A stretch of DNA of 64,000 nucleotides, from the NCBI GenBank assembly GCA_023229645.1, contig JALNYU010000006.1, positions 141,621-205,620 on the forward strand, in the 5' to 3' direction. This stretch comes from Nevskia sp. (GTDB lineage Bacteria > Pseudomonadota > Gammaproteobacteria > Nevskiales > Nevskiaceae). The translations under genes and the position numbers were made by a program. Shown here in pieces: positions 9,606 through 18,155 of the stretch; position 1 is the stretch's first letter, and every line of letters begins with the position of its first letter. The notes below the pieces were generated by a model. It saw only the letters and a program-made list of their open reading frames with translations, searched no databases and was not told where the DNA came from.

Positions 9606-10493
9606 CTATTTGTTGCGTGGCCAGTCGGCAGTCAGGCCGCCAAGATAGTCACGGAAATCTTCCGCCAATTCGGGATGCTTCAGCGCGTACTCAACGTTTG
9701 CTTTGAGGTATCCCAGCTTGCTACCGCAGTCGTAACGCGTGCCTTCAAACTCGTACGCGAGAACGGTTTGTTCTTGAATCATCATGCTGATCGCATCGGT
9801 CAGCTGAATCTCGCCGCCGGCACCTTTTTGCGTCCGTTCGAGCAATTTGAAAATGCGCGGCGTCAAGATGTAACGACCGACCACCGCGAGATTGCTCGGC
9901 GCATCGGCCGGCTTCGGTTTTTCGACGATACGGCGAATTTCGCCGAGCCCAGGGCCAACCGGCTGGGTATCGACAACGCCGTAGCTGCTGATTTCTTCCA
10001 TCGGCACGCGCTGCGTCGCAATGACGCTGGTGCCGTACTCCTGATAAACCCGCTGCATCTGCGCTAAGCACGGCCGCAAACGGCCGTCGATTAAGTCATC
10101 CGCCAAGATGACCGAGAAATCTTCGTCGCCGACCGCCGGCCACGCGCAAAGCACCGCGTGACCTAGGCCCAGTGCTTCAGCCTGACGGATAAAGATGCAG
10201 GTAATACCCGGCGGCAGGATTTCCTGCACCGTTTCGAGCAGCTTGTTCTTGCCGCGGCTAGAAAGCTCAGCTTCAAGCTCATAAGCCTTGTCGAAGTGAT
10301 CCATGATCGAATTCTTCGAGCGGCCAGTGATGAAAATAAGTTCTTCCGCGCCCGCAGAAATAGCTTCCTGCACCGCGTACTGGATCAGCGGCTTGTCGAC
10401 CACCGGCAGCATTTCCTTGGCGCTGGCTTTCGTAGCTGGCAGGAAGCGGGTACCGAGTCCGGCAACGGGAAAAACGGCTTTTCTGATACGCAT
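9606..10493 (-). CDS. galU: UTP-glucose-1-phosphate uridylyltransferase
   Basis: A 295-residue nucleotidyltransferase that makes UDP-glucose from UTP and glucose 1-phosphate for LPS, capsule and other glycans. The N-terminus has the nucleotide-binding signature GLGTRFLPATKASAKEMLP, followed by VDKPLIQYAVQEA, and the length matches bacterial GalU. The start at 10493 opens directly into the first beta strand. It is the first gene of the galU-sucA-sucB block; the AT-rich DNA upstream (10494-10850) is a likely promoter region. Confidence 0.95.
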   Translation of the reverse strand: MRIRKAVFPVAGLGTRFLPATKASAKEMLPVVDKPLIQYAVQEAISAGAEELIFITGRSKNSIMDHFDKAYELEAELSSRGKNKLLETVQEILPPGITCIFIRQAEALGLGHAVLCAWPAVGDEDFSVILADDLIDGRLRPCLAQMQRVYQEYGTSVIATQRVPMEEISSYGVVDTQPVGPGLGEIRRIVEKPKPADAPSNLAVVGRYILTPRIFKLLERTQKGAGGEIQLTDAISMMIQEQTVLAYEFEGTRYDCGSKLGYLKANVEYALKHPELAEDFRDYLGGLTADWPRNK

Positions 10494-11183
10494 GGGTTCT
10501 CTGGCTTATGAGTTATGAAAACACAGGTAATAAGATTTTTATCTAGTGTTAAATAAAACTGATCATTCTCGAACTGATGCTGATACAAGTAAAACGAGCA
10601 ACAGGCTTAGGATCGGCGATAAAAAACAGCTGGGGTAAAGCATTTTCAACGATTCTGCCATCGCCATCCTGGCACGCACCGCCATGTCGCAGACGGCGCA
10701 CAAAGCGCCTATCAAGACGCAATATTTCTATTAAAACTCCGCAAAATCATTTAAAAGTACGACAACTTTCTACAATTTCGTCTAACGAATATATTTTCGT
10801 TTTGACCATAAGGAAATTAGTTAAACCACTCGGCACAGGATTTCTAGCGGACCGCTGCGCACGCATGGGCAAAGCAGTTATCGCACCCATCCGGCACCCA
10901 GACAGGCGACGAACGATGTTTTTTAAGGGGGAATTGTCACAATGTCTGGCGCGATAGCGCCGTAACCGCACACTGATGCGCAAGCCCACCTTGGTGGCGG
11001 GCATGGATGCAAAGGCATCAAAGTTAAACGCGCGTTCGGCTGTCGTGCTCATCGCTCAGAACCCAGCCTATCCGAGGCTGTAAGCTGCCGGATGATACCC
11101 GCCTGACCCGCTTTTGGGGCAACAATCGCCGCGCGCTCCGTCCCAGTGTGCAGTCCGCAGGTCTACGTTTCTCTCGCAGACTC
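10494..11183. other. 690-bp gap between ccmI and galU with clustered hairpins
   Basis: No convincing gene. The part next to galU (about 10500-10850) is distinctly AT-rich and suits a promoter region. The part next to ccmI is GC-rich and holds three closely spaced inverted repeats: GCCCACC/GGTGGCGGGC at 10984-11002, GATGC-AAAG-GCATC at 11006-11019 and CAGCC/GGCTG at 11064-11080. They could belong to the 3' end of the ccm transcript or to a small RNA. I could not match them to a known RNA family. Confidence 0.4.
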
Positions 11184-12482
11184 TTATGGCACTGTTTTAT
11201 CAATGCGCAAATCTAGGGCTTTACCACCGAGTTGAGTCCGGCTCGCGTTGAGCTGACCTTCGAGGTCGCCAGACTGCGCTTTTACGCCTGCCCCGCCGCT
11301 CAGACGTGCGGTTACAACATATTGCTCGAACTGAGATAGCTTGAGCTGCGGCGCCATCGCCATGCTGTCGTCGAGCTGGATATCGAGCGGCAGCTTGGCA
11401 TCCGTCAAGCGCTGCACTGCCAGCGGAATCGGCGGGCCGCTTGCGGCTTTTGCAAACACAAATAGTGTCGCACCGGCAGGGATTTTCGACGCCAGTTCCG
11501 GCGCCAAGGAAACATGCAGCGAAAGGCCGGGTGCCGCTGGCGCTTCCGGCACGGCTTGGGTCGCCGCTGACTCGCTCGCCGACGGAGTGGCAGAAGCGGT
11601 GGTTACAGGATTCGGCTTGCCGCTTTCTTCCGCCAGCGTTTTCATGCTTTCTTCGAGCACTTCACGCATTTCCGGCGCGAGGTCTTTCGTATTCAGCAAA
11701 CGCTGCCAATGGTCACGCGCCTTATCGTACTCAGCCGCTTGCGCGGCGCCCAAGCCGGCGTACCACAGCGCTTTGCCGTAGTCAGGCGCAATGCTGAGCG
11801 CTTTATCAAACAGTTCTGTTGCACGGCCTGCCACTTTTCGGCCGTCGGCGAACGCCAGCGCCTCGCCTTCGTCGCTCAGCCATTCCGGGTTGGGCTGCGG
11901 ATTACGCGTATTGGCTTCGGCATACGCCTTAGCGGCGTCGTCGTAACGCTGCAACACAACGTAGGAGCGACCGAGCATCGCCCAGCCTTTCGGATCATCT
12001 GGCGCCTGTTGCAGCTGCCCGGCGAGTTTTTCAACCATCGCCGCAATCTTCGGGCTCTGCAGCTGTTGCTCGCGCGTCTCAACCCCGGTCGGGTTCAGCG
12101 CGATTTCGCGCTGCGCGCGCCACGTGCCGCTGCCGATATAGGCCGCAGCCGAAAACGCGGCAAGCACCACGGTAACAGTGACAATCGACCACGGCCGGCG
12201 GGCGCCCAACGGATTGCTCGGCTCTTCACCCGAAGCGCCGGCTTCAGCGAGCACGCGCGCTTCCAACTCGGTTTGCAGCGATTGCGCTTCGTCTGCCGGG
12301 ATGATGCCTGCGGCCAATTCGGTTTCTAATTCTGCGAGGCGCAGCCGATATGCAGCGATATTCGCGGCGCGGCGCCCTTGCAGCTTGCCTGCGCTACGCC
12401 GCCACCACGGCCGGGTAACCAGGACGAGGGCGATAACCAGCACGCCGGCCATGAGTAGGCCGGTCAATAAGTCAGCATTCAT
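11184..12482 (-). CDS. ccmI: Cytochrome c maturation protein CcmI (TPR)
   Basis: A 432-residue membrane-anchored chaperone that delivers apocytochrome c to the CcmF/H haem ligation complex. The N-terminus has one or two membrane segments (residues 5-24 and about 100-118) around a short heptad-rich cytoplasmic loop. A TPR region follows (about 150-290, with WAMLGRSYVVLQRYDDAAKAY), then a periplasmic C-terminal domain. The last gene of the ccm operon, its ATG overlaps the ccmH stop. The C-terminal domain resembles that of long CcmI proteins. Confidence 0.92.
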   Translation of the reverse strand: MNADLLTGLLMAGVLVIALVLVTRPWWRRSAGKLQGRRAANIAAYRLRLAELETELAAGIIPADEAQSLQTELEARVLAEAGASGEEPSNPLGARRPWSIVTVTVVLAAFSAAAYIGSGTWRAQREIALNPTGVETREQQLQSPKIAAMVEKLAGQLQQAPDDPKGWAMLGRSYVVLQRYDDAAKAYAEANTRNPQPNPEWLSDEGEALAFADGRKVAGRATELFDKALSIAPDYGKALWYAGLGAAQAAEYDKARDHWQRLLNTKDLAPEMREVLEESMKTLAEESGKPNPVTTASATPSASESAATQAVPEAPAAPGLSLHVSLAPELASKIPAGATLFVFAKAASGPPIPLAVQRLTDAKLPLDIQLDDSMAMAPQLKLSQFEQYVVTARLSGGAGVKAQSGDLEGQLNASRTQLGGKALDLRIDKTVP

Positions 12483-12940
12483 TCTTGTTCGTCGAGTAGT
12501 TTACGCAGCGCTTCGGCGTCGACTGCAGGGGTCGGTACAGCGCTTTTGCGGGATTTCCGCACATACGCCAGCGCGGTGATGACACCTAGCAGAACCAACA
12601 ACGCTGGCCCGAACCAGAGCAAGAACGTGCGTGGCGCAAACGGTGGTTTAAACAATACGAAGTCGCCGTAACGATCGGTCAGGTATTTCTTGATTTCGGC
12701 ATCGCTTTTGCCGCTGGCGACCAAGCCGCGGACTTCGTATTTTAGGTCTAACGCTAAAGAAGCCTGAGAATCAGCAAGTGACTCGTTCTGGCAAACCAAG
12801 CAGCGTAGGTCTGGCAACAGCGCACGGAATTGCACGTCTTGCGCCGCAGTGAGCGGAATATCGGCGCGTTCCGGCGTGACCTGTGCTTGCGCGCCCAAGA
12901 CCGATGAAAAAAACAGCGCTGCAGCAAATCGATAACGCAT
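12479..12940 (-). CDS. ccmH: Cytochrome c maturation protein CcmH
   Basis: This periplasmic thiol oxidoreductase, anchored by one C-terminal helix, reduces the CxxCH cysteines of apocytochromes before haem attachment. It has a signal peptide ending near AQAQ, the diagnostic LRCLVCQ motif with both cysteines in the first third of the mature protein, and a membrane helix near residues 103-123. A GTG at 12943 is also possible, but the ATG at 12940 overlaps the ccmG stop as TGATG, the coupling usual in this operon. This is the short CcmH form paired with a separate CcmI. Confidence 0.93.
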   Translation of the reverse strand: MRYRFAAALFFSSVLGAQAQVTPERADIPLTAAQDVQFRALLPDLRCLVCQNESLADSQASLALDLKYEVRGLVASGKSDAEIKKYLTDRYGDFVLFKPPFAPRTFLLWFGPALLVLLGVITALAYVRKSRKSAVPTPAVDAEALRKLLDEQE

Positions 12941-13473
12941 CACGAGGCCTTGCCGAGCAACGGCTTAATTTTTGTTTCCCAAGCTTCTGCAGTCATCGGC
13001 CCTATCTGCTTGTAAATAATGACGCCGTTGCCATCGAGCACAAAGGTTTCCGGCACGCCGTAAACTCCCCAGTCGATTCCTACCTTGCCATCAAGGTCGG
13101 CCAAAATCGGCGTATAGGGGTTGCCGCGCTGTGCCAACCAGGCGCGAACGTCCTTGTCTGCGTCCTTGTAATCGACGCCGACCAGTTCCGCTTGCCCGCT
13201 TACGCGCAATTGCATCAGAAACGGATGCTCAACTTGGCAACCGGCGCACCAGCTAGCAAAAAAATTGACCAGCTTCGGCTTGCCTTTTAAATCTGCAGTT
13301 GTCATCCGCGTCGGCGGAATTTCTGCTTTCGGGAACGCGATCACCGGCAAATCGAACGCCGGCGCCGCTTTGCCGATCAACGGGCTCGGTAATTCACGCG
13401 GATCATGCTGCAAGCCGACAACGAATAGCGCGAGCAGGCCAACTAAGACAACGAGAGGGATAGCAAAACGCAT
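12940..13473 (-). CDS. ccmG: Thiol:disulfide interchange protein CcmG/DsbE
   Basis: A 177-residue periplasmic thioredoxin-like protein that passes reductant to CcmH and apocytochrome c. An N-terminal signal anchor (residues 1-20) is followed by a thioredoxin fold with WCAGC (Cys76, Cys79) next to the CcmG-typical Glu-His pair (QVEHP), and a cis-Pro region near GVYGVPETFVLD. It sits two bases after ccmF and overlaps ccmH, as in other System I operons. Confidence 0.94.
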   Translation of the reverse strand: MRFAIPLVVLVGLLALFVVGLQHDPRELPSPLIGKAAPAFDLPVIAFPKAEIPPTRMTTADLKGKPKLVNFFASWCAGCQVEHPFLMQLRVSGQAELVGVDYKDADKDVRAWLAQRGNPYTPILADLDGKVGIDWGVYGVPETFVLDGNGVIIYKQIGPMTAEAWETKIKPLLGKAS

Positions 13474-13475
13474 AA

Positions 13476-15449
13476 TTAAGCCGGCAAAGCCCCGTTAGTA
13501 ACTGCGCTACGCTCAGTTGCCCGCGCCAGGCGATAACGCCGGTCGCTGGCAGCCAAACCGCCGCCGATGAACATCAATACGCCGCCGAGCCAGATCAAAC
13601 GCACCATCGGCTTCACGTAAACGCGCAAACTCCAGCTGCCATCGTCAAAGCCTTCGCCGAGCGAGACATAAAGATCGCGCAATAATCCGGCATCAACCGC
13701 GGATTCAGTCAACACATTCCGCTGCGATGGGTAGAAACGCTTTTGCGGATGCAGATCAGCAACCAATTTACCGTCGCGGGAAACCGTGACGCTACCCTGC
13801 TGCGCGGTGTAGTTCGGGCCTTGGTTTTCCAACACGCCCTGGAATGCAAAGTTGTAGTTGCCGATGGTCGCTTCCGCTTTCGGCGCCAGACGAACATCTT
13901 GTTCGAAGCCATAGCTAATGACGAAAGAAACGCCAAACGCCCAGACGCCGAGCCCAACGTGCGCGAACGTCATGCCCCAAACGCCGCGTGAAACCGACGC
14001 CACGCCGGCCAGGAATTTCGGCTTGGCTTTGATTCGGCGCAGTACGTCCTGCACCGCCGTCACAATCGCCCACGTACCGAGCAAGCCGCCGGTCAAAGCC
14101 AATAGCGTGGCACGACTGTAGAGCGCGAACGGCACCGCGATGGCAACGACAACCGTAATCGCCAATGCAATTTTTAACCGCGGCCAAGACTCCGACCAAC
14201 GACCACGCTTCCACGGCACGACCGAAGCTACGCCAACCAGAGCGAATAGAGGGGCAATTAGCGGCAGAAATACGACATTGAAATAAGGTGGCCCAACAGA
14301 GAGTTTCTTGAGCTTCAACGTATCCAAAACCATTGGATACAACGTTCCGAGCAGAATCGCGCCGCAAGCAACAACAAGGAACACGTTATTGAGCAGCAAA
14401 AATCCTTCACGCGAAAACAGGCGCATTTCGATGTCCACCGCCAACTTTGGCGCACGCCAAGCGTAGATCGCCAGCGCACCGCCGACGACGATGGCCATGA
14501 ACACCAAAATGAACAAACCCCGTGCCGGATCGGTTGCGAACGCGTGCACCGAAACCAATACACCAGAGCGGACAAGGAAGGTGCCGAGCAACGATAGCGA
14601 GAACGACAAGATGGCGAGCAGCACCGTCCAGCTTTTCAAAATCCCGCGCTTTTCCGTCACCGCAAGCGAGTGAATTAACGCCGTGCCGGCTAGCCAAGGC
14701 ATGAACGACGCGTTTTCGACCGGATCCCAGAACCACCAGCCGCCCCAACCGAGTTCGTTATAAGCCCACCAGGAACCGAGGGTGATGCCGATTGTCAGGA
14801 ACATCCACGCCGTTGTCGTCCACGGCCGCGTCCAGCGCGCCCAGGCCGCATCGAGCTTGCCGGTGATTAAGGCCGCGATGGCGAATGCAAACGCAACGCT
14901 GAAGCCGACGTAACCCATATATAGCGTCGGCGGATGAATTGCCAGGCCGGGATCCTGTAGCAGCGGGTTGAGATCGTGGCCTTCAGCCGGCACTGGGAAC
15001 AGGCGCGCGAACGGGTTTGAGGTCAACAACAAGAATAGTAGAAAGCCGATGCTGATCGCGCCGAGTACAGCGAGAACAAGCGCACCGAGGTCCGCGGGTA
15101 AACGTCGGTTAAAAATCGAAACCGCGAAAGTCCAGCCGGAGAGCATGAACGTCCACAGCAGCAAGGAGCCCTCGTGCGCGCCCCAAACCGCAGTTATGCG
15201 ATAGCCCAGCGGTAATTGCGAATGCGCATTCTCAGCGACGTAGGCCACCGAAAAATCTTTGGCGATAAAGCTATACGTTAAGCAGGCATAGCCGATAAAG
15301 ACGCAGAAAAACTGCCCTTGCGCCGCCGAGCCGCCAATGGCAAGCAGGCGCGGATCACGGCGGCGCCAACCCAGCAGCGGCATCAATACCTGCACAAAAG
15401 CGATGCCCAGCGCCAAAATCAGCGCGAAATGTCCAATTTCAGGAATCAT
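13476..15449 (-). CDS. ccmF: Haem lyase subunit CcmF
   Basis: The 657-residue polytopic protein is the core of the cytochrome c haem ligation complex. The tryptophan-rich haem-handling motif is plain (WGGWWFWDPVENASFMPWL), there are about fifteen hydrophobic helices, and a large periplasmic loop lies near the C-terminus. Length matches the family. It is placed between ccmE (3-base gap) and ccmG (2-base gap), so it is cotranscribed. Confidence 0.96.
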   Translation of the reverse strand: MIPEIGHFALILALGIAFVQVLMPLLGWRRRDPRLLAIGGSAAQGQFFCVFIGYACLTYSFIAKDFSVAYVAENAHSQLPLGYRITAVWGAHEGSLLLWTFMLSGWTFAVSIFNRRLPADLGALVLAVLGAISIGFLLFLLLTSNPFARLFPVPAEGHDLNPLLQDPGLAIHPPTLYMGYVGFSVAFAFAIAALITGKLDAAWARWTRPWTTTAWMFLTIGITLGSWWAYNELGWGGWWFWDPVENASFMPWLAGTALIHSLAVTEKRGILKSWTVLLAILSFSLSLLGTFLVRSGVLVSVHAFATDPARGLFILVFMAIVVGGALAIYAWRAPKLAVDIEMRLFSREGFLLLNNVFLVVACGAILLGTLYPMVLDTLKLKKLSVGPPYFNVVFLPLIAPLFALVGVASVVPWKRGRWSESWPRLKIALAITVVVAIAVPFALYSRATLLALTGGLLGTWAIVTAVQDVLRRIKAKPKFLAGVASVSRGVWGMTFAHVGLGVWAFGVSFVISYGFEQDVRLAPKAEATIGNYNFAFQGVLENQGPNYTAQQGSVTVSRDGKLVADLHPQKRFYPSQRNVLTESAVDAGLLRDLYVSLGEGFDDGSWSLRVYVKPMVRLIWLGGVLMFIGGGLAASDRRYRLARATERSAVTNGALPA

Positions 15450-15452
15450 GAC

Positions 15453-15920
15453 TTATCCGGCGTTTGCGGCAACAGACTTGAACGGCGCGCAGGAATGCTT
15501 GCCATCCTCACTTTTTAAAGATTCCGCCACGCGTGGCGGCATGTAATTCTCGTCATGTTTGGCAAGAATTCGGGTCGCGACGAAAACGTGGTCATCGCCC
15601 ATATGGCCGGTGGCGACAACGCCCTGCCCTTCACGGAATAAATCCGGAACGACGCCTTCATAGCGCACCGGAACGGCCTTCGCACAATCAGCGACGCTGA
15701 ATTGGATCTTGAGACCTTCGGCGCGCACTAAGCTGCCTTTCTCAACGAGGCCGCCGAGTTCTAAATTTGCACCGACCGGGACATCCCCCGCGATCAAATC
15801 GCTGGGCGTGTAGAAATACATCATGTTTTTACGAAATGCGGTGAACCCCAGGGCTGCTGCGACGCCAACGCCAACGACTAGCCCGGCCACTGCATAAATA
15901 CGTTTCTGTCGCTTTGTCAT
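15453..15920 (-). CDS. ccmE: Haem chaperone CcmE
   Basis: A 155-residue periplasmic haem chaperone with one N-terminal membrane anchor (about residues 8-28) and an OB-fold. The covalent haem-binding histidine is His122 in LAKHDENYMP, with the conserved tyrosine at 126. CcmE receives haem from CcmC and hands it to CcmF. Its ATG overlaps the ccmD stop (ATGA). Confidence 0.95.
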   Translation of the reverse strand: MTKRQKRIYAVAGLVVGVGVAAALGFTAFRKNMMYFYTPSDLIAGDVPVGANLELGGLVEKGSLVRAEGLKIQFSVADCAKAVPVRYEGVVPDLFREGQGVVATGHMGDDHVFVATRILAKHDENYMPPRVAESLKSEDGKHSCAPFKSVAANAG

Positions 15921-16066
15921 TCGTCCGACTCCGGATCACCGTTTCCAGCCGATATTTTGTTCAGCAGGGCCTTACGCGTTAGCGCAGGCGAAATAAGGTT
16001 CCACAGCAGCACTAACGCGGTTAAAGCGTAGCTGCTCCAGATAAAAAACGCGTACTTCGGATTCAT
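15917..16066 (-). CDS. ccmD: Haem exporter protein CcmD
   Basis: A 49-codon gene below the size most gene callers report, found by reading between ccmC and ccmE. The product begins MNPKYAFFIWSSYALTALVL, has one membrane helix (about residues 7-26) and a charged C-terminal tail, the standard CcmD pattern. It overlaps ccmC at its start and ccmE at its end by ATGA. CcmD helps release CcmE carrying haem from the CcmABC complex. Confidence 0.9.
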   Translation of the reverse strand: MNPKYAFFIWSSYALTALVLLWNLISPALTRKALLNKISAGNGDPESDE

Positions 16067-16806
16067 ATCGCAAACAGCTCCTGGACCCAACGCGCGTTCT
16101 TTTCACGCAACAATACTTCGTTTTGCATCCTTCGCAACAAAGCAGCGCCAAAAAACAAATAAAACCCAGCGAGCGTGAGTAATAGCGGCCATAGCATGGG
16201 GCCAGAAATTTTCGGCTTCGCAATGCCATCAATACTAAGAATCGTTGAGCCCTGGTGCAGCGAATTCCACCATTGCACGGAATAGTGCACGATCGGCACA
16301 TTAATAACGCCAACCAAAGCTAGCCAAGCACAGGCGCGTGCGGCAGTTCTGGCGTCGCTATAGGCTTGATTAAGGCCGATGACGCCGAGGTAGAGGAACA
16401 ACAGCACCAATTCGGACGTCAGCCGCGCATCCCAAACCCAATACGCACCCCAGGTCGGTTTACCCCAAAGCATGCCAGTAATCAGTGCCAGTGCGGTAAA
16501 ACTGGCGCCGATCGGGGCCGCTGTAACTACGGCAATTTCGGCTAATTTCATCCGCCAAATCAACGCAATACCGCCTGCTACAGCCATCGTCATATAAATT
16601 GATAACGATAGCGCTGCGGCTGGCACATGGACGTAAATAATCCGGAATGCATCGCCCTGTTGATAATCAGCTGGCGCCAGGTACAGCCCGCCATAAACGC
16701 CAATGGCCAGAAGCGCCAAAGCCAGCGCGAGCAGCCACGGCGTTAAAAGATTCGCCAAGCGGTAGAACGTCGGCGGCGAAGCTAGTCGATGAAACCAAGT
16801 CCACAT
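16063..16806 (-). CDS. ccmC: Haem transporter/chaperone subunit CcmC
   Basis: A 247-residue, six-helix membrane protein that loads haem on CcmE. The haem-binding WWD-type motif reads WGAYWVWDARLTSELV, with conserved histidines in neighbouring periplasmic loops. It is first in the ccmCDEFGHI block. The ATG at 16806 has no close ribosome binding site; a GAGGA lies about 16 bases upstream inside a short hairpin (16823-16837). Confidence 0.95.
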   Translation of the reverse strand: MWTWFHRLASPPTFYRLANLLTPWLLALALALLAIGVYGGLYLAPADYQQGDAFRIIYVHVPAAALSLSIYMTMAVAGGIALIWRMKLAEIAVVTAAPIGASFTALALITGMLWGKPTWGAYWVWDARLTSELVLLFLYLGVIGLNQAYSDARTAARACAWLALVGVINVPIVHYSVQWWNSLHQGSTILSIDGIAKPKISGPMLWPLLLTLAGFYLFFGAALLRRMQNEVLLREKNARWVQELFAI

Positions 16807-17166
16807 ATCGGCAGTGTCGGTATCCTCGCGACGAGGACGTTGGGATTAAACGAAATGTTCAAATACAAACTTTAAGCGAGCGACCACATCATCCCAAACA
16901 GCCAATTTTCCGGGTGATCAATCTGCAAGCTCTAGCATGCATTATGCCTAAATTGGGCATTCCGTTCCCCAGTCCTGCGACGTCCAAGAACATCTCTGCA
17001 GGGCTGCGCCGCTATCTTACGTCCTGACCGTGTCAGGCGCGTAACACCCAACCACCTTACGCAATATGGAAAGGCTATCAAGTCGAAAGGAAAATTTGTC
17101 TTTACCACCGCTCCCCTACAAACCAAACTGCGGCCATGGTTCACTCAACTGAGGGGATAAAATAAC
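16807..17166. other. Gap between ccmC and the OxyR-like HTH gene
   Basis: These 360 bases hold no gene that I can support. They must contain the divergent promoters for ccmC (minus) and the HTH gene (plus). A 6-bp hairpin with a 3-base loop (TCCTCG-CGA-CGAGGA) lies at 16823-16837 in the ccmC leader. A GAGGGG site lies just before the GTG at 17167. Confidence 0.5.
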
Positions 17167-17457
17167 GTGAACTTCAGAACACTTGAATACGTTGTGGCTG
17201 TTGCTGATCTTGGTCATTTCGGCCGCGCTGCGGAGCGCTGCCAAGTTTCACAACCGACACTTAGCCTGCAGATCCGCAGTCTCGAATCTCAGCTAGGCGT
17301 CGAATTATTTGAACGCGCCGCACACCCGGTACAGCTGACGCCGGTCGGGCATCGCCTGATTGGGCTAATGCGCAATACAACGACCGAAGTCAGGAAGATG
17401 AAGAGTTTGGCCAAGACGCTGCGTGCGCCTGACGAAACTTCATCGTCGTCAGTATGA
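17167..17457 (+). CDS. Standalone LysR-type (OxyR-like) HTH protein, no effector domain
   Basis: A 96-residue protein made up almost only of a LysR-family winged HTH (residues 1-60, with SQPTLSLQIRSLESQLGVEL) and the start of the linker helix, ending in a Ser-rich tail. Over this stretch it resembles the OxyR N-terminus. Full LysR regulators have about 300 residues; the inducer-binding domain is absent, and the next 20 bases run into the ccmB stop on the other strand. The GTG start has a GAGGGG site. It could be a degraded oxyR or a true mini-regulator. It lies between ccmB and ccmC on the opposite strand. Confidence 0.75.
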   Translation: MNFRTLEYVVAVADLGHFGRAAERCQVSQPTLSLQIRSLESQLGVELFERAAHPVQLTPVGHRLIGLMRNTTTEVRKMKSLAKTLRAPDETSSSSV

Positions 17458-17477
17458 AGATCGCAGCGCAGGTACTT

Positions 17478-18155
17478 TTATTCCATCGCGTTGCGCAAAG
17501 CGCCGGAAGCCGCCAACGGCAATAAGGTGACTGAAAGCGCTAGCAGCGCGGCGAGAAAATAAAGCGGGGCATCGGGCGGCAATCCGGCCGATGCCGCCCT
17601 AACCGCTCCGCCGCCAAAAATCACCGCTGGCGTCATCATCGGCAAAACCAGAATTGGCAATAAGATGCCGGCGCGGGGTGCCCCCACCGTCAATGCAGCG
17701 GCAAAGCCGCCAGTGAAGATCAGCGTTGGGGTGCCGAGCAACAGACTTAGCGTGAGTACTTCGATCGGGCCGGCTGCCAAGCCAAGTCCATACCCCAAAA
17801 CCGGGGCAATGACGATCAGCGGTGCCGCGGTAAGCAGCCAATGCGCTGCCAGCTTCGCGCCAACGAGCAAACCCAGTGGTGCATCAGCCAGGAGCAACTG
17901 CTCCAACGTACCGTCGTCCAGATCGCTCCGGAATAAGCGCTCGACACCGAGCAACGCCGATAGCAAAGCACCGACCCAGATGATCGCCGGTGCAAAAATG
18001 ACGAGTGCCGGATCGCCTGGCGCAACCCCAAGCGGGAACAACAGGGCAATCAGGCCGTAAAAGACCAGAGGCTGTAGCCACTCGGCCGGCCGCCGCAGGG
18101 CCACCCGCAGTTCACGTCGAAACACTGCGGCGCCAGCGCCGAGAAAACCGCTCAT
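17478..18155 (-). CDS. ccmB: Haem exporter permease CcmB
   Basis: A 225-residue integral membrane protein with six hydrophobic helices. The N-terminal FRRELRVALRRPAEWLQPLVFY region is typical of CcmB, the membrane subunit of the CcmAB ABC transporter whose ATPase activity frees haem-loaded CcmE. Its start overlaps the ccmA stop by ATGA. Unusually, the next ccm gene (ccmC) lies about 670 bases further on, past an opposite-strand gene. Confidence 0.94.
   Translation of the reverse strand: MSGFLGAGAAVFRRELRVALRRPAEWLQPLVFYGLIALLFPLGVAPGDPALVIFAPAIIWVGALLSALLGVERLFRSDLDDGTLEQLLLADAPLGLLVGAKLAAHWLLTAAPLIVIAPVLGYGLGLAAGPIEVLTLSLLLGTPTLIFTGGFAAALTVGAPRAGILLPILVLPMMTPAVIFGGGAVRAASAGLPPDAPLYFLAALLALSVTLLPLAASGALRNAME

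Noticed and set aside
10747..11052. 101-codon open frame on the minus strand after ccmI, starting MSTTAERAFNFDAF
   Set aside because: The start looks plausible, but after about 30 residues the composition is unlike a protein (many Cys/Arg, few acidic residues) and it runs through hairpins and AT-rich DNA. No family recognised.
11040..11183. Possible 6S RNA or other known RNA next to ccmI
   Set aside because: The conserved central bubble and closing stem of 6S RNA are not visible on either strand; kept only as unexplained hairpins.
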